Shown here: in pieces, positions 8,756 to 17,050 of the stretch
How the letters are laid out: the number at the start of each line of letters is the position of its first letter
Position numbering within the stretch: position 1 is the stretch's first letter
NCBI GenBank assembly: GCA_041859875.1
Contig: JBFLFY010000014.1
Span: forward strand, 1 to 54,039
Origin: Thermocaproicibacter sp041859875
GTDB taxonomy: Bacteria > Bacillota > Clostridia > Oscillospirales > Acutalibacteraceae
Reading direction: 5' to 3'
Length of the DNA stretch: 54,039 bases
Made by a program: the position numbers and the translations under genes
The notes under the pieces: generated by a model
Database searches by the model: none
What the model saw: the letters and a program-made list of their open reading frames with translations, nothing else
What the model was told of the DNA's origin: nothing

Positions 8756-8834
8756 AAACGTTTCTCCTTACTGATCCATTTATCATCATTTTTCCGCGCG
8801 AAAAACTGCGGTGCGCGGAAAGAGGATGTGCTTT

Positions 8835-10112
8835 TTACTCTGCACAGCGGTAAACGACTTTACCGCGGCAGACGGTCAGCCGTACACGGCCGGTGAGCCT
8901 TTTCCCTTTGAAAACGGCGTTGCGGCTTTTGCCGTGCAGCTTTTCGGGGATGACTTCCCATGTTTCCTTCGGGTCAAACAGGAAGAAGTCGGCGTTCCCG
9001 CCCGGCTGAAGGGTTCCTGCCGGAAGGTGCAGAATGGTTGCCGGCGAAAGGCTCATCAGCCGCAGAAGCTGCGGAAGGGTCAGGTACCCCGGCTTTACAA
9101 GATAGGTTATACCGGCTGCAAAGCTGGTTTCCATGCCGACTGCACCGTTCGGCGCCGTAAGAAAATCCGCTTTTTCCTGCGGGGTGTGCGGCGCGTGGTC
9201 GGTCGCAATCGCGTCAAGGGTGCCGTCGCGCAGGCCTTCTATCACGGCCAGGCGGTCTTCTTCGGTGCGCAGCGGAGGGCTCATGCGGAAATCTGCATCG
9301 CGGGAAAGCAGCTCTCTTTCCGTGAGGCTGAAGTAGTGCGGGCAGGTTTCCGCCGTAATGGGAACGCCGCGCCGCTTTGCATCGCGCACCATGGCAACGG
9401 AGTTTTTCGTGCTGACGTGGCAGATATGAACGGGCACTTTGTAAGCGGCGGCAAGGGCAATTTCCCGTGCTGTGCCGCAGTCTTCGGCGGCGGCAGGTAC
9501 GCCCTTTATGCCGAGTGCTGCCGAAACAGCACCTTCATTTAATTTGCCGCCTGCTGCAAGCGAAAGGTCTTCACAGTGGGAACAGACGGTCAGCCCAAGG
9601 CCGGGCGCGGCTTTCATGGCCGCGGCCATCAGCGCGGAACTGAGGACTGGGCGGCCGTCGTCGCTTAGAGCTATGGCGCCGGCTTCTTTCAAAGCCCGCC
9701 AGTCGGAGGCTTCCTTTCCCAGAAGTCCCTTGGAGATGCTTCCGGCGGCGTAAACGCGCGCATCGGCATTTTTTGCTTTTTCACGGATATAAGAAATGGT
9801 TTCCGGCGAGTCCGCGGGCGGCACGGTGTTTGGCATACAGAGCAGGCTCGTAACACCGCCCGCCGCAGCCGCGCGGCATCCGGAAAGGATGTCTTCTTTC
9901 TGTGTTTGCCCGGGGTCGCGCAGATGGACGTGCATATCTACAAGGCCGGGCGCAGCGCAAAGGCCGTGTGCGTCGATTACTTCTGCCCCGGAAGCAGGCG
10001 CACAGCCGCCCACAGAAACGATCTTCCCGTCTTCAGCAAGAAGATCGCCCACAAAGTCGGTTCCAGAAGCCGAGGTGAAAATGCGTGCGGAACGGATTAG
10101 CAGCCGGTTCAT
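8835..10112 (-). CDS. pyrC: Dihydroorotase
   Basis: A 425-residue class I dihydroorotase, the zinc amidohydrolase that cyclises carbamoyl aspartate to dihydroorotate. The metal-binding motif is DMHVHLRDPGQTQKED, the later His ligands are in SHCEDLSLA and HICHVSTKNS, and the catalytic Asp is in AIATDHAPHT. It opens the run of pyrimidine genes, which lacks pyrB, pyrE, carA and carB; those must lie elsewhere. An ATG with GGGAG six to eight bases upstream was chosen. It is 42 bases downstream of ydcF. Confidence 0.97.
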   Translation of the reverse strand: MNRLLIRSARIFTSASGTDFVGDLLAEDGKIVSVGGCAPASGAEVIDAHGLCAAPGLVDMHVHLRDPGQTQKEDILSGCRAAAAGGVTSLLCMPNTVPPADSPETISYIREKAKNADARVYAAGSISKGLLGKEASDWRALKEAGAIALSDDGRPVLSSALMAAAMKAAPGLGLTVCSHCEDLSLAAGGKLNEGAVSAALGIKGVPAAAEDCGTAREIALAAAYKVPVHICHVSTKNSVAMVRDAKRRGVPITAETCPHYFSLTERELLSRDADFRMSPPLRTEEDRLAVIEGLRDGTLDAIATDHAPHTPQEKADFLTAPNGAVGMETSFAAGITYLVKPGYLTLPQLLRLMSLSPATILHLPAGTLQPGGNADFFLFDPKETWEVIPEKLHGKSRNAVFKGKRLTGRVRLTVCRGKVVYRCAE

Positions 10113-10154
10113 TTTTCCATCTCCCGTTTCATATGATTCTGTATGCGGCAGGTG

Positions 10155-10925
10155 TTATTTCGGCATCATTAAATATTTTGTCAGCGCTAAGACTTCCCGT
10201 GACCAGCAGGAAGAGAAAATAAACCACGGCGTGCGTGTGGGTACGGCATAAGCTTTAATGCCGAGCGAACGTGCAATGGAGCAGGCGCGGAATTCGTGGT
10301 AGTCATCCGTTATAATGGCGAGCGGCGCGCTGATGCCGTTTTGCTTCATGATGGCAAGGGAACGCCGCAGGTTTTCTTTTGTGTTGACAGAAGATTCCTC
10401 CAGCAAAATCCGCTGCGGGTCAATGCCGGAAGAAACAAGCGATTTTTTTATGGCAGAAGCTTCAGTAACGGCCTCGCGATGACCGCGCCCGCCGCTTGCG
10501 ATGCATTTTGCACCGGGGTGTTCTTTCAAATAAACCGCTGCGCAGTTAATGCGGCCGCGCAGGTCAGCGCTCGGCTCGGTGCCGTCAACAAGGCTGCCAA
10601 GAACCACAGCGGCAGCGTTTTCAGGCGGCTTTGCGGCTGCCGCTGAAAACATACAGCACGTCATGGCAAGGCTCCAGAGCGCGCCCAGGCAGAAAAGGAC
10701 CCCTACGGTAAGAAAAACGCGGCGCAGAGTTTTCGACTTCTGGCACGCCGTGCGTATTTTCCCAAAGAAAAGAGAACCGAGAAGCAGCAGAAGACACACC
10801 GCAAGGCCGCATACACTGCCAAGATTCACGACCTGCCACACCAAAGGAATCAGGAACCAGATAAGACCGGCGGCAGCGATCAGAAATACGGCGGCGCGGA
10901 ATATCCGTTCACACTTTTTCATCAT
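10155..10925 (-). CDS. YdcF family membrane protein (DUF218/ElyC-like)
   Basis: A 256-residue protein with two or three N-terminal transmembrane helices (about 10-35, 38-55 and 65-90) and a C-terminal DUF218 domain. DUF218 has a Rossmann-like fold and occurs in SanA, ElyC and YdcF, which affect envelope integrity; the exact reaction is unknown. The AVVLGS start of the domain, the CIASGGRGH segment and the later EESSVNTKENLR and ITDDYHEFRA motifs fit the family. It is the first gene of the leftward pyr operon with its own promoter and an AGGTGA ribosome site. Its link to pyrimidine synthesis is positional only. Confidence 0.88.
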   Translation of the reverse strand: MMKKCERIFRAAVFLIAAAGLIWFLIPLVWQVVNLGSVCGLAVCLLLLLGSLFFGKIRTACQKSKTLRRVFLTVGVLFCLGALWSLAMTCCMFSAAAAKPPENAAAVVLGSLVDGTEPSADLRGRINCAAVYLKEHPGAKCIASGGRGHREAVTEASAIKKSLVSSGIDPQRILLEESSVNTKENLRRSLAIMKQNGISAPLAIITDDYHEFRACSIARSLGIKAYAVPTRTPWFIFSSCWSREVLALTKYLMMPK

Positions 10926-10944
10926 ATAATATCACCTGAGGCCT

Positions 10945-10973
10945 ATTATAACATAATTAGGCGGAAAGCAAAA
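10945..10973 (-). promoter_or_regulatory. Probable sigma-A promoter of the ydcF-pyr operon
   Basis: Reading leftward, a weak TTTTGC -35 box is followed after 17 bases by a perfect TATAAT, about 20 bases before the ydcF start. No PyrR-type attenuator or other leader hairpin is visible, so pyrimidine control would have to act elsewhere. Confidence 0.55.
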
Positions 10974-11082
10974 CGGCTGTTTTGGCGCAAAATAAATGCT
11001 TTGAAGCGGGGCTTTCAAAAATAAGGAAGAAAAAACAAGGGAAAGAAAGCCGAAAGTATACTAAAATTGTAGGATTCAGCGA

Positions 11083-11111
11083 TTGACAAGGTTAAATCAT
11101 GACAGTATAAT
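11083..11111 (+). promoter_or_regulatory. Consensus sigma-A promoter of serC-serA
   Basis: TTGACA, 17 bases, TATAAT: both hexamers are perfect. The start codon is 42 bases downstream with GGAGG in between, so the leader is short and has no room for a T-box or riboswitch. Confidence 0.92.
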
Positions 11112-11153
11112 GAATCTAACGCAAACCAAAAATTCACAATATGGAGGAACATC

Positions 11154-12239
11154 ATGAAACGCGTTTACAACTTTTCCGCAGGCCCTTCCATGCTGCCGGA
11201 ACCGGTACTTCGCCGTGCAGCCGATGAAATGCTGGACTACAACGGCAGCGGTCAGTCCGTCATGGAGATGTCGCATCGATCTAAAATCTACGAGGGCATC
11301 ATTCATTCTGCGGAGAGTTTACTCCGTGAAGTGATGAGTATCCCGGAAAATTATAAAGTCCTGTTTTTACAGGGCGGCGCTTCCTCACAGTTTGCCATGG
11401 TTCCGCTGAACCTGATGACAGGAAGCAACAAGGCGGATTTCGTTCTGACCGGCCAGTGGGCCACAAAGGCTTACAAAGAAGCTGCCCGCTACGGCGACGC
11501 CCATGTTGTGGCTTCTTCCAAAGATAAGACCTTTACCTACATCCCAAAGCTTAACCCAAGCACATTTACGAAAGATGCAGACTATTTTCACATCTGCATG
11601 AACAACACCATTTACGGCACCGTTTACCACGAGCTGCCTCAGACGGGCAAAGTCCCGCTTGTAGCCGATATTTCTTCCTGCGTCCTGAGCCAGCCGATTG
11701 ACGTTTCTAAGTTCGGCGTGCTGTTTGCCGGCGCGCAGAAGAACATGGGCCCGGCGGGCCTTACTGTTGTGATTATCCGGGAAGACCTTATAGGCCATGC
11801 TATGGAAAAAACACCTACCATGTTTAATTACCAGACTCATGCCGACCACGACTCCATGTTTAACACGCCGCCGTGTTATGCCATTTACATCTGCGGCCTT
11901 GTGCTGGATTGGCTGAAAAATACCGTTGGCGGCCTGAAAGAGATGGAAAAAATCAATCAGAAAAAGGCCGGCATGATTTACGATTTCCTCGACAATTCCA
12001 AGCTGTTCCACGGCACGGTCGTAAAAGAAGACCGTTCCCTGATGAACATCCCGTTTGTAACAGGCAGCACCGAAATGGATGCAAAGTTTGTTGCCGCTGC
12101 GGCAGAGCACGATTTTGTAAACCTGAAGGGCCACCGCACCGTAGGCGGTATGCGTGCTTCCATTTATAATGCCATGCCGGTTGAGGGCGTGGAAAAACTT
12201 GTCGATTTCATGGGGAAATTCGAAAAAGAGAACGGCTAA
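11154..12239 (+). CDS. serC: Phosphoserine aminotransferase
   Basis: A 361-residue class V PLP enzyme that converts 3-phosphohydroxypyruvate and glutamate to phosphoserine; it can also serve pyridoxal phosphate synthesis. It begins with the family motif YNFSAGPSMLP. The PLP lysine is in FAGAQKNMGPAGL, and GGMRASIYNAMP near the C-terminus binds the substrate phosphate. The gene follows a consensus promoter and is 42 bases ahead of serA, so both act in serine synthesis from 3-phosphoglycerate. No serB is adjacent. Confidence 0.98.
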   Translation: MKRVYNFSAGPSMLPEPVLRRAADEMLDYNGSGQSVMEMSHRSKIYEGIIHSAESLLREVMSIPENYKVLFLQGGASSQFAMVPLNLMTGSNKADFVLTGQWATKAYKEAARYGDAHVVASSKDKTFTYIPKLNPSTFTKDADYFHICMNNTIYGTVYHELPQTGKVPLVADISSCVLSQPIDVSKFGVLFAGAQKNMGPAGLTVVIIREDLIGHAMEKTPTMFNYQTHADHDSMFNTPPCYAIYICGLVLDWLKNTVGGLKEMEKINQKKAGMIYDFLDNSKLFHGTVVKEDRSLMNIPFVTGSTEMDAKFVAAAAEHDFVNLKGHRTVGGMRASIYNAMPVEGVEKLVDFMGKFEKENG

Positions 12240-12281
12240 GCGCTCCCACAGATTAACGGAGAAATGGGGTAATGAAGAACG

Positions 12282-13451
12282 ATGTATCGAATTAAATGCC
12301 TGAATAAAATATCCCCGGCCGGCACAGGCCGTTTCGGGGAAAACTATACGGTTGGCGAAGATGTGGAAAACCCGGACGCTATACTGGTGCGCTCCGCTTC
12401 CATGCATGATGCGGAACTGCCAAAGAACCTGCTTGCCATAGCGCGTGCGGGTGCCGGGGTGAACAATATTCCGCTTGACCGGTGCAGCGAAAACGGCATC
12501 GCCGTATTCAACACGCCGGGCGCGAACGCCAACGCGGTGAAAGAGCTTGTGCTTGCGGCGCTGCTGCTTTCTTCCCGCAGAATTGTTCCTGCCGTGGAGT
12601 GGGCAAAAACCCTGAAGGGCAAAGGCGACGAAGTCGGCAAACTGATTGAAAAGGGCAAGAGCCAGTTTGTAGGGCCGGAAATCTACGGAAAAGCCCTTGG
12701 CGTTATTGGCCTTGGTGCTATCGGCATCCTCGTGGCAAACGCTGCGCATTCGCTCGGCATGGATGTATATGGCTATGACCCGTACCTTTCCGTGGATGCA
12801 GCATGGGGGCTTTCCCGCTCCATCCACCATGCCCGTTCGCTGGATGAAATTTTCGAGCACAGCGACTATGTGACGATTCATGTACCGCTGCTTTCCGACA
12901 CGAAAAATATGATTAATGCTGCGGGTATTGCAAAGATGAAGGACGGGGTGCGCCTGCTGAACTTTGCACGCGGCGGCCTTGTAGACTCCGCGGCAGTGCT
13001 GGATGGTTTGAAATCCGGCAAAGTGGCGCGCTATGCAACGGATTTTCCGGATGACAGTATGCTCGGTGTGGAGAATGTGATTGCCGTACCTCACCTTGGT
13101 GCTTCTACGCCGGAATCGGAGGACAACTGCGCCCGCATGGCGGCAAACGAACTGATGGAATACCTTCAGAACGGCAACATCCGCAACTCGGTGAATATGC
13201 CGGCGGTTTCCATGCCGCGCGGCGGATTTACGCGGATCTGCCTGTTCCACCGCAACGTGCCGAATACCATCAGCAAACTTTCGGGTGCGCTGGCTGGTGC
13301 CGGTATCAACATTGAAAATATGCAGAGCAAGGCAAAAAAGGATTATGCCTATACCATTCTTGACGTAACAGGCGATGTGGCCGATACAACGGCTGCCAGC
13401 CTGGAAGGCCTGCCGGAAATTGTGCGTGCACGGGTCATACCGGCGGACTAA
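12282..13451 (+). CDS. serA: D-3-phosphoglycerate dehydrogenase
   Basis: A 389-residue NAD-dependent 2-hydroxyacid dehydrogenase giving 3-phosphohydroxypyruvate, the first step of serine synthesis. The NAD-binding motif is LGVIGLGAIGILVANAA, the catalytic Arg lies in LLNFARGGLVD, and the catalytic His in VIAVPHLGASTPES. A C-terminal ACT domain (about 315-389, starting CLFHRNVPNTISKLS) probably mediates serine feedback. This is the short form without the intervening domain of longer SerA proteins. Its ribosome site is weak (GGGG), which suggests coupling to serC. A terminator follows. Confidence 0.97.
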   Translation: MYRIKCLNKISPAGTGRFGENYTVGEDVENPDAILVRSASMHDAELPKNLLAIARAGAGVNNIPLDRCSENGIAVFNTPGANANAVKELVLAALLLSSRRIVPAVEWAKTLKGKGDEVGKLIEKGKSQFVGPEIYGKALGVIGLGAIGILVANAAHSLGMDVYGYDPYLSVDAAWGLSRSIHHARSLDEIFEHSDYVTIHVPLLSDTKNMINAAGIAKMKDGVRLLNFARGGLVDSAAVLDGLKSGKVARYATDFPDDSMLGVENVIAVPHLGASTPESEDNCARMAANELMEYLQNGNIRNSVNMPAVSMPRGGFTRICLFHRNVPNTISKLSGALAGAGINIENMQSKAKKDYAYTILDVTGDVADTTAASLEGLPEIVRARVIPAD

Positions 13452-13470
13452 AGTTTGCTTAACAGCTGAA

Positions 13471-13516
13471 AATTGCGCTTTTGGGCTTTTTTAACCCGAA
13501 AGCGCAATTATTTTTC
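13471..13516 (+). terminator. Terminator of serC-serA
   Basis: A stem formed by AATTGCGCTT and AAGCGCAATT, extended by inner GGG-CCC pairs around a T-rich loop, is followed by ATTTTTCATTT, 20 bases after the serA stop. Confidence 0.85.
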
Positions 13517-13635
13517 ATTTCTTTATGGAAATGTTCATAAAAAAGTCGTACAATAACCGGGAGGTGAAAAAGGGCTTTCAGATGGCAGACTTATAGCCTT
13601 TTAACCTGGGATTATTAAAATTAGGGTGAATTGTA

Positions 13636-14112
13636 TTGAATATTTGGAGCACATTGTTCGGTAAACTGCTGATGACGTTCCTGATTTCCATGGTGCCAGT
13701 CGTTGAACTGCGCGGCGCAATTCCAATCGGTGTGGCAAGCGGGCTGGACATTTGGACGGCGATTCTCGTTTCCATTCTTGGTAACCTGGTTCCGGTGCCA
13801 TTTATCATTTTGTTTATTAAAAAAATATTTGCCTGGATGCGCAAAAAAAGCGTTCGGCTGAACGGCCTTGTAGAGCGCCTGGAGAAGCGTGCCGCAGGCA
13901 AGACGGAAACCGTGCAGAAATATGCTTTTTGGGGGCTGTTCGTCTTTGTGGCGATTCCGCTTCCCGGCACTGGCGCGTGGACGGGTGCACTTATTGCCGC
14001 CATGCTGGAAATGCCAGTGAAAAAAGCGTTTCCTTCCATTGCCCTCGGCGTAGTGTCGGCCGGGGCCATTGTGGCGTTTGTCACATACGGTGCGGCAAGG
14101 CTGTTCGCATAA
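13636..14112 (+). CDS. Small multidrug export family membrane protein
   Basis: A 158-residue membrane protein matching the COG2426 / Sm_multidrug_ex family. Hydrophobic segments lie at about 8-30, 35-60, 95-120 and 130-155, with a basic cytoplasmic loop (KKIFAWMRKKSVRLNG) in the middle. The motif VPVVELRGAIPIG near the N-terminus and the AIPLPGTGAWTGAL repeat-like motif in the second half are characteristic. The start is TTG at 13636 with AGGGTGA seven bases upstream. The family name suggests drug export but the substrate is not established. It is a single-gene unit ended by a terminator at 14125. Confidence 0.85.
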   Translation: MNIWSTLFGKLLMTFLISMVPVVELRGAIPIGVASGLDIWTAILVSILGNLVPVPFIILFIKKIFAWMRKKSVRLNGLVERLEKRAAGKTETVQKYAFWGLFVFVAIPLPGTGAWTGALIAAMLEMPVKKAFPSIALGVVSAGAIVAFVTYGAARLFA

Positions 14113-14124
14113 AGCAGAACTTTT

Positions 14125-14150
14125 GGCCGGGCGTTTGCTCCGGCCTTTTT
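14125..14150 (+). terminator. Terminator after the small multidrug export gene
   Basis: GGCCGG and CCGGCC form a GC stem around a nine-base loop, followed by five T residues. Confidence 0.85.
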
Positions 14151-14462
14151 GCTGCCCGGAAATATTGGCGCGTTATTTGTTTTCCTTAATTTATGAAAGT
14201 AATCCTAGGCTTTTACAAAGAAAAAACAAGGAAAAAACTAAATAAATGAATTTTTTTAAATTAATAATGCAAAGTGGCCAAGAACCGGGCAAAAATAGCA
14301 ATGCGGAAAGAAAAGGCCAAAGAAATTAAAAACAGCCTATAAACCCAGGCACAGACTGAATTTCATTAAAATAAGTTCAAGCTTTTTGCAAGATGATTCC
14401 TTATTTTTTATAGTTCAAAATCCATTTGAATAAATTAAATTTGAAAAATTTAAGCATTGCTA
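14151..14462. other. AT-rich intergenic stretch without a gene
   Basis: About 310 bases of A-rich DNA between the preceding terminator and the amt operon promoter. No reading frame with a ribosome site, hairpin with T-tract or repeat was recognised. The strong A and T tracts could act as an UP-element-like or curved region for the downstream promoter, but that is only inference. Confidence 0.5.
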
Positions 14463-14491
14463 TTGCATTTTTAATATTACCAGTGTATACT
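14463..14491 (+). promoter_or_regulatory. Promoter of the amt operon
   Basis: TTGCAT, 17 bases, TATACT. The predicted start point, near 14498, falls just before the terminator-like hairpin at 14501, so transcripts would meet that hairpin at once. Confidence 0.78.
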
Positions 14492-14500
14492 GGTTAACAG

Positions 14501-14548
14501 AACAAAGGTGTTCGGGCAGAAATGCCAGAAGCACCTTTGTTTTTTTTA
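14501..14548 (+). terminator. Leader terminator (attenuator candidate) of the amt operon
   Basis: AACAAAGGTG pairs with CACCTTTGTT across a second inner helix, TTC-G-GGCA closed by GAAA and matched by TGCC-A-GAA, and eight T residues follow. This is a textbook intrinsic terminator placed between the promoter and the first gene, so the operon is probably controlled by conditional read-through. The inner hairpin lacks the A1/G4 hexaloop of ANTAR targets. The sequence does not show what prevents termination. Confidence 0.8.
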
Positions 14549-14606
14549 TCGATCGATCGTGTAAAGCTGCAGCTGATTTTTTTAATGCGGAGAGGAAGAA
14601 TTGCTT

Positions 14607-14912
14607 ATGAAATCCGGGCTTGCCCCAAAAAGCGTTTCAAAAGGGAAAACAAGATCTATTTTTGCCCTCTATGCGCTTTCTATTTTGATTATGTTAGCGG
14701 GAGCCGCGCTTTGTGTTACAAGCCTGGTTTCAGGAGTCAAGTATACCGTTTTGACTTCACAGGTTCCGGGCGCTGTTTTCGGGCTGGTCATTCTTTTCCT
14801 TGGGCTCAGGTACTTTCTTTCTGTTCGGAAGCTGAAAGCCGAGGTTTACAAGCCAAGCTCTGTATTCTCGTGGAGCAACTTTCGGAAGACGGGCAAAACA
14901 AATATAAAATAG
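14607..14912 (+). CDS. Small membrane protein of the amt operon
   Basis: A 101-residue protein that I do not recognise. A basic N-terminus (MKSGLAPKSVSKGKTR) is followed by two hydrophobic helices at about 19-42 and 53-73 and a basic C-terminal tail, so it is probably a two-span inner membrane protein with both ends inside. The ATG at 14607 is eight bases from AGGAAG; a TTG at 14601 is too close to that site. It is 21 bases upstream of the Amt-PII gene under the same leader, which suggests a role connected with ammonium uptake or its control, but this is positional inference. Confidence 0.7.
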   Translation: MKSGLAPKSVSKGKTRSIFALYALSILIMLAGAALCVTSLVSGVKYTVLTSQVPGAVFGLVILFLGLRYFLSVRKLKAEVYKPSSVFSWSNFRKTGKTNIK

Positions 14913-14933
14913 CAGATACGGGAGATGGTAATT

Positions 14934-16964
14934 TTGAAAAAGCATAAGAAAGCGCTTGCCATTGTTGGCATCCTGCTGACTTTAGTTGTCCTTGGGCTGA
15001 TGATTGCAAATGATGTTCATACGCAGAATGCAGCAGACCCGACGGGCGCTACCTATGCAGCGGTTAAGAGTGGGGAGACTCTGAACACGGTTGCGGTAAC
15101 GGCAAACAAAGCTCTGTTAGGCTCAAACTACGTTTGGATTATGATTTGCGCTTTTATGGTGTTTTTCTTCCAGTGCGGCTTTGCAATGGTGGAAACGGGC
15201 TTCTGCCGTGCAAAGAACGCGGCACACACCATGACGATGAATTTCATGGTTTTCCTTGTGGGCGCGGTCGGCTATTTCTTAGTCGGCTTCGCGCTTCAGA
15301 TGGGCGGCTCCGGCGGAGCTGCGACCCTTGGCGCCGGAACATCGGTGCTGAACGGCCTTGCAACCATACCGGGTTTCGGCGGAATATTCGGCTATAAGGG
15401 TTTCCTGATGAACGGAACCTATGATGCCGGTGTTTACGCAATGTTCTTCTTCCAGATGGTTTTCATGGACACAACTGTAACCATTCCTACGGGCGCTATG
15501 GCAGAGCGTGTGAAATACTCCGCCGTGGTGATTACCTCGTTCTTCATTTCCATGTTCCTGTACCCGATGTTTGCCAACTGGGTGTGGGGCGGCGGATGGC
15601 TTTCCACTTTGGGCAAAAACTTCGGCCTTGGCCATGGCGTGGTGGACTTTGCGGGTTCTGCCGTTGTTCACTCCATGGGCGGGATGCTGGCGCTTGCGGG
15701 CGCGACTGTCATCGGCCCAAGAATCGGAAAGTTCAAAAAAGACGGCACTTCGCGTGCTTTCCCGGGGCATGATATTCCGATGGCGATTATTGGCACCATT
15801 GTCCTTTTCTTCTGCTGGTTCTCATTCAATGCTGGCTCTACGCTGAACGCTTCCGACTGCCGCCTTTCCGTTGTCGCAACGAATACCATGATTGCCGGTG
15901 CCGTCGGCGGGTTGGTTGCAATGTTCTACATGTGGGGCAAGTACGGCAAGCCGGACCCTTCCATGACGGCAAACGGAAGTTTGGCAGGGCTGGTTGCCAT
16001 TACTGCGCCGTGCGCTTTTGTAGACGGCATCTCCGCCTTTGTTATCGGCCTCATTTCCGGTCTGCTTGTCTGCTTTGCGGTTCCTTTCGTAGAAAACAAG
16101 CTGAAACTTGACGACCCTGTGGGTGCTATCTCTGTCCACTGCGTCAACGGCCTTTGGGGTGTTATTGCCCTCGGACTGTTTGCAGACGGCAAATACGGCG
16201 ACGGTATTAACGGTGTTTCCGGCGGCGTACGCGGCTTGTTCTACGGCGATGCCTCACAGCTTGCGGCGCAGCTGATTGCGGTGGCTGTGCTGTTTATCTG
16301 GGGCTTTGGCGTATCGTATCTTTTCTTCCGTATCCTGGATAAGACCTGGGGCCTGCGCGTTGATCCGGAATCGGAAATTGAAGGCCTTGATCTTCCGGAG
16401 ATGGGTGTTCTGGCCTACCCGGACAGCCAGCTGATCCGCTGTGACCTCGACGAAGTTTCGAGCGACGACGCGGAGATTAAGCAGCTGGAACGCTTCCAGG
16501 ATTTCGACATGGCTCAGAAGGCACAGGAAGCAGCTGTACAGGAAGCTGCCATAGAAAAAGCAGTTCCGGTTGTTGACCTTACCGATGATTCTGCGGAAAC
16601 CGGAAAGGCTGCGAAACTGACCAAAGTTGTTGTGCTGATGAAGCAGAGCCGCTTTGAAGCCTTTAAGGAAGCCATGAACAAACTTGGTGTTATGGGCATG
16701 ACGGTGACTCAGGTTCTCGGATGCGGTGCCCAAAAGGGCAAACCGGAGTACTACCGCGGTGTTTCCACGGAAGTTACGCTGCTGCCGAAAGTACAGGTCG
16801 AAATTGTGCTTGCCAAGATTCCGGTGCGCAGAGTGATTGAAACGGCGAAAAAGGTGCTTTACACAGGCCACATCGGCGACGGAAAGATTTTTGTCTACGA
16901 CGTGGAAAATGTGGTTAAAATCCGTACCGGAGAAGAAGGGTACGAAGCGCTGCAAGGGGACTGA
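14934..16964 (+). CDS. amt: Ammonium transporter fused to a P-II signalling domain
   Basis: A 676-residue fusion. After an N-terminal hydrophobic helix, an Amt/Rh channel of about eleven helices spans roughly 60-470 (family motifs FFQCGFAMVETG, DFAGSAVVHSMGG and HCVNGLWGV, which includes pore His residues). An acidic linker at about 485-555 is followed by a GlnK/P-II domain at about 560-672, beginning KLTKVVVLMKQSRF and carrying the T-loop segment KPEYYRGV with its tyrosines, then HIGDGKIFVYDV. P-II normally plugs Amt as a separate protein in response to 2-oxoglutarate and ATP/ADP; here the regulator is tethered. The TTG at 14934 is preferred because GGAG touches the ATG at 14925 but is nine bases from this TTG. 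Confidence 0.95.
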   Translation: MKKHKKALAIVGILLTLVVLGLMIANDVHTQNAADPTGATYAAVKSGETLNTVAVTANKALLGSNYVWIMICAFMVFFFQCGFAMVETGFCRAKNAAHTMTMNFMVFLVGAVGYFLVGFALQMGGSGGAATLGAGTSVLNGLATIPGFGGIFGYKGFLMNGTYDAGVYAMFFFQMVFMDTTVTIPTGAMAERVKYSAVVITSFFISMFLYPMFANWVWGGGWLSTLGKNFGLGHGVVDFAGSAVVHSMGGMLALAGATVIGPRIGKFKKDGTSRAFPGHDIPMAIIGTIVLFFCWFSFNAGSTLNASDCRLSVVATNTMIAGAVGGLVAMFYMWGKYGKPDPSMTANGSLAGLVAITAPCAFVDGISAFVIGLISGLLVCFAVPFVENKLKLDDPVGAISVHCVNGLWGVIALGLFADGKYGDGINGVSGGVRGLFYGDASQLAAQLIAVAVLFIWGFGVSYLFFRILDKTWGLRVDPESEIEGLDLPEMGVLAYPDSQLIRCDLDEVSSDDAEIKQLERFQDFDMAQKAQEAAVQEAAIEKAVPVVDLTDDSAETGKAAKLTKVVVLMKQSRFEAFKEAMNKLGVMGMTVTQVLGCGAQKGKPEYYRGVSTEVTLLPKVQVEIVLAKIPVRRVIETAKKVLYTGHIGDGKIFVYDVENVVKIRTGEEGYEALQGD

Positions 16965-17008
16965 GTACGCAGAACCTTTGCAGAAAGAGAATATTCACAG
17001 GAATAAAG

Positions 17009-17050
17009 AAGCGGCATCCCGGGCTTTCGGCCTTGGGATGCCGCTTTGCT
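17009..17050. terminator. Terminator between amt and the response regulator gene
   Basis: A 12-base-pair stem (AAGCGGCATCCC with GGGATGCCGCTT) lies between two convergent genes. T-rich flanks exist on both sides but are interrupted, so termination probably works in both directions with moderate strength. Confidence 0.75.

Noticed and set aside
7448..8896. Long plus-strand reading frame of 482 codons opposite pyrK and pyrF
   Set aside because: It runs antisense to two well-supported pyrimidine genes, has no ribosome site or recognisable domain, and its composition reflects the complementary strand.
11112..11153. T-box or serine-responsive leader before serC
   Set aside because: The promoter is 42 bases from the start codon, so no room exists for such a leader.
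11385..13250. Minus-strand reading frame of 621 codons opposite serC and serA
   Set aside because: It is His/Arg-rich without domains and lies antisense to two clear serine biosynthesis genes; GC-biased third positions create such open frames.
14925..14933. ATG at 14925 as the start of the Amt-PII gene
   Set aside because: GGAG directly abuts this ATG; the TTG at 14934 has correct spacing.
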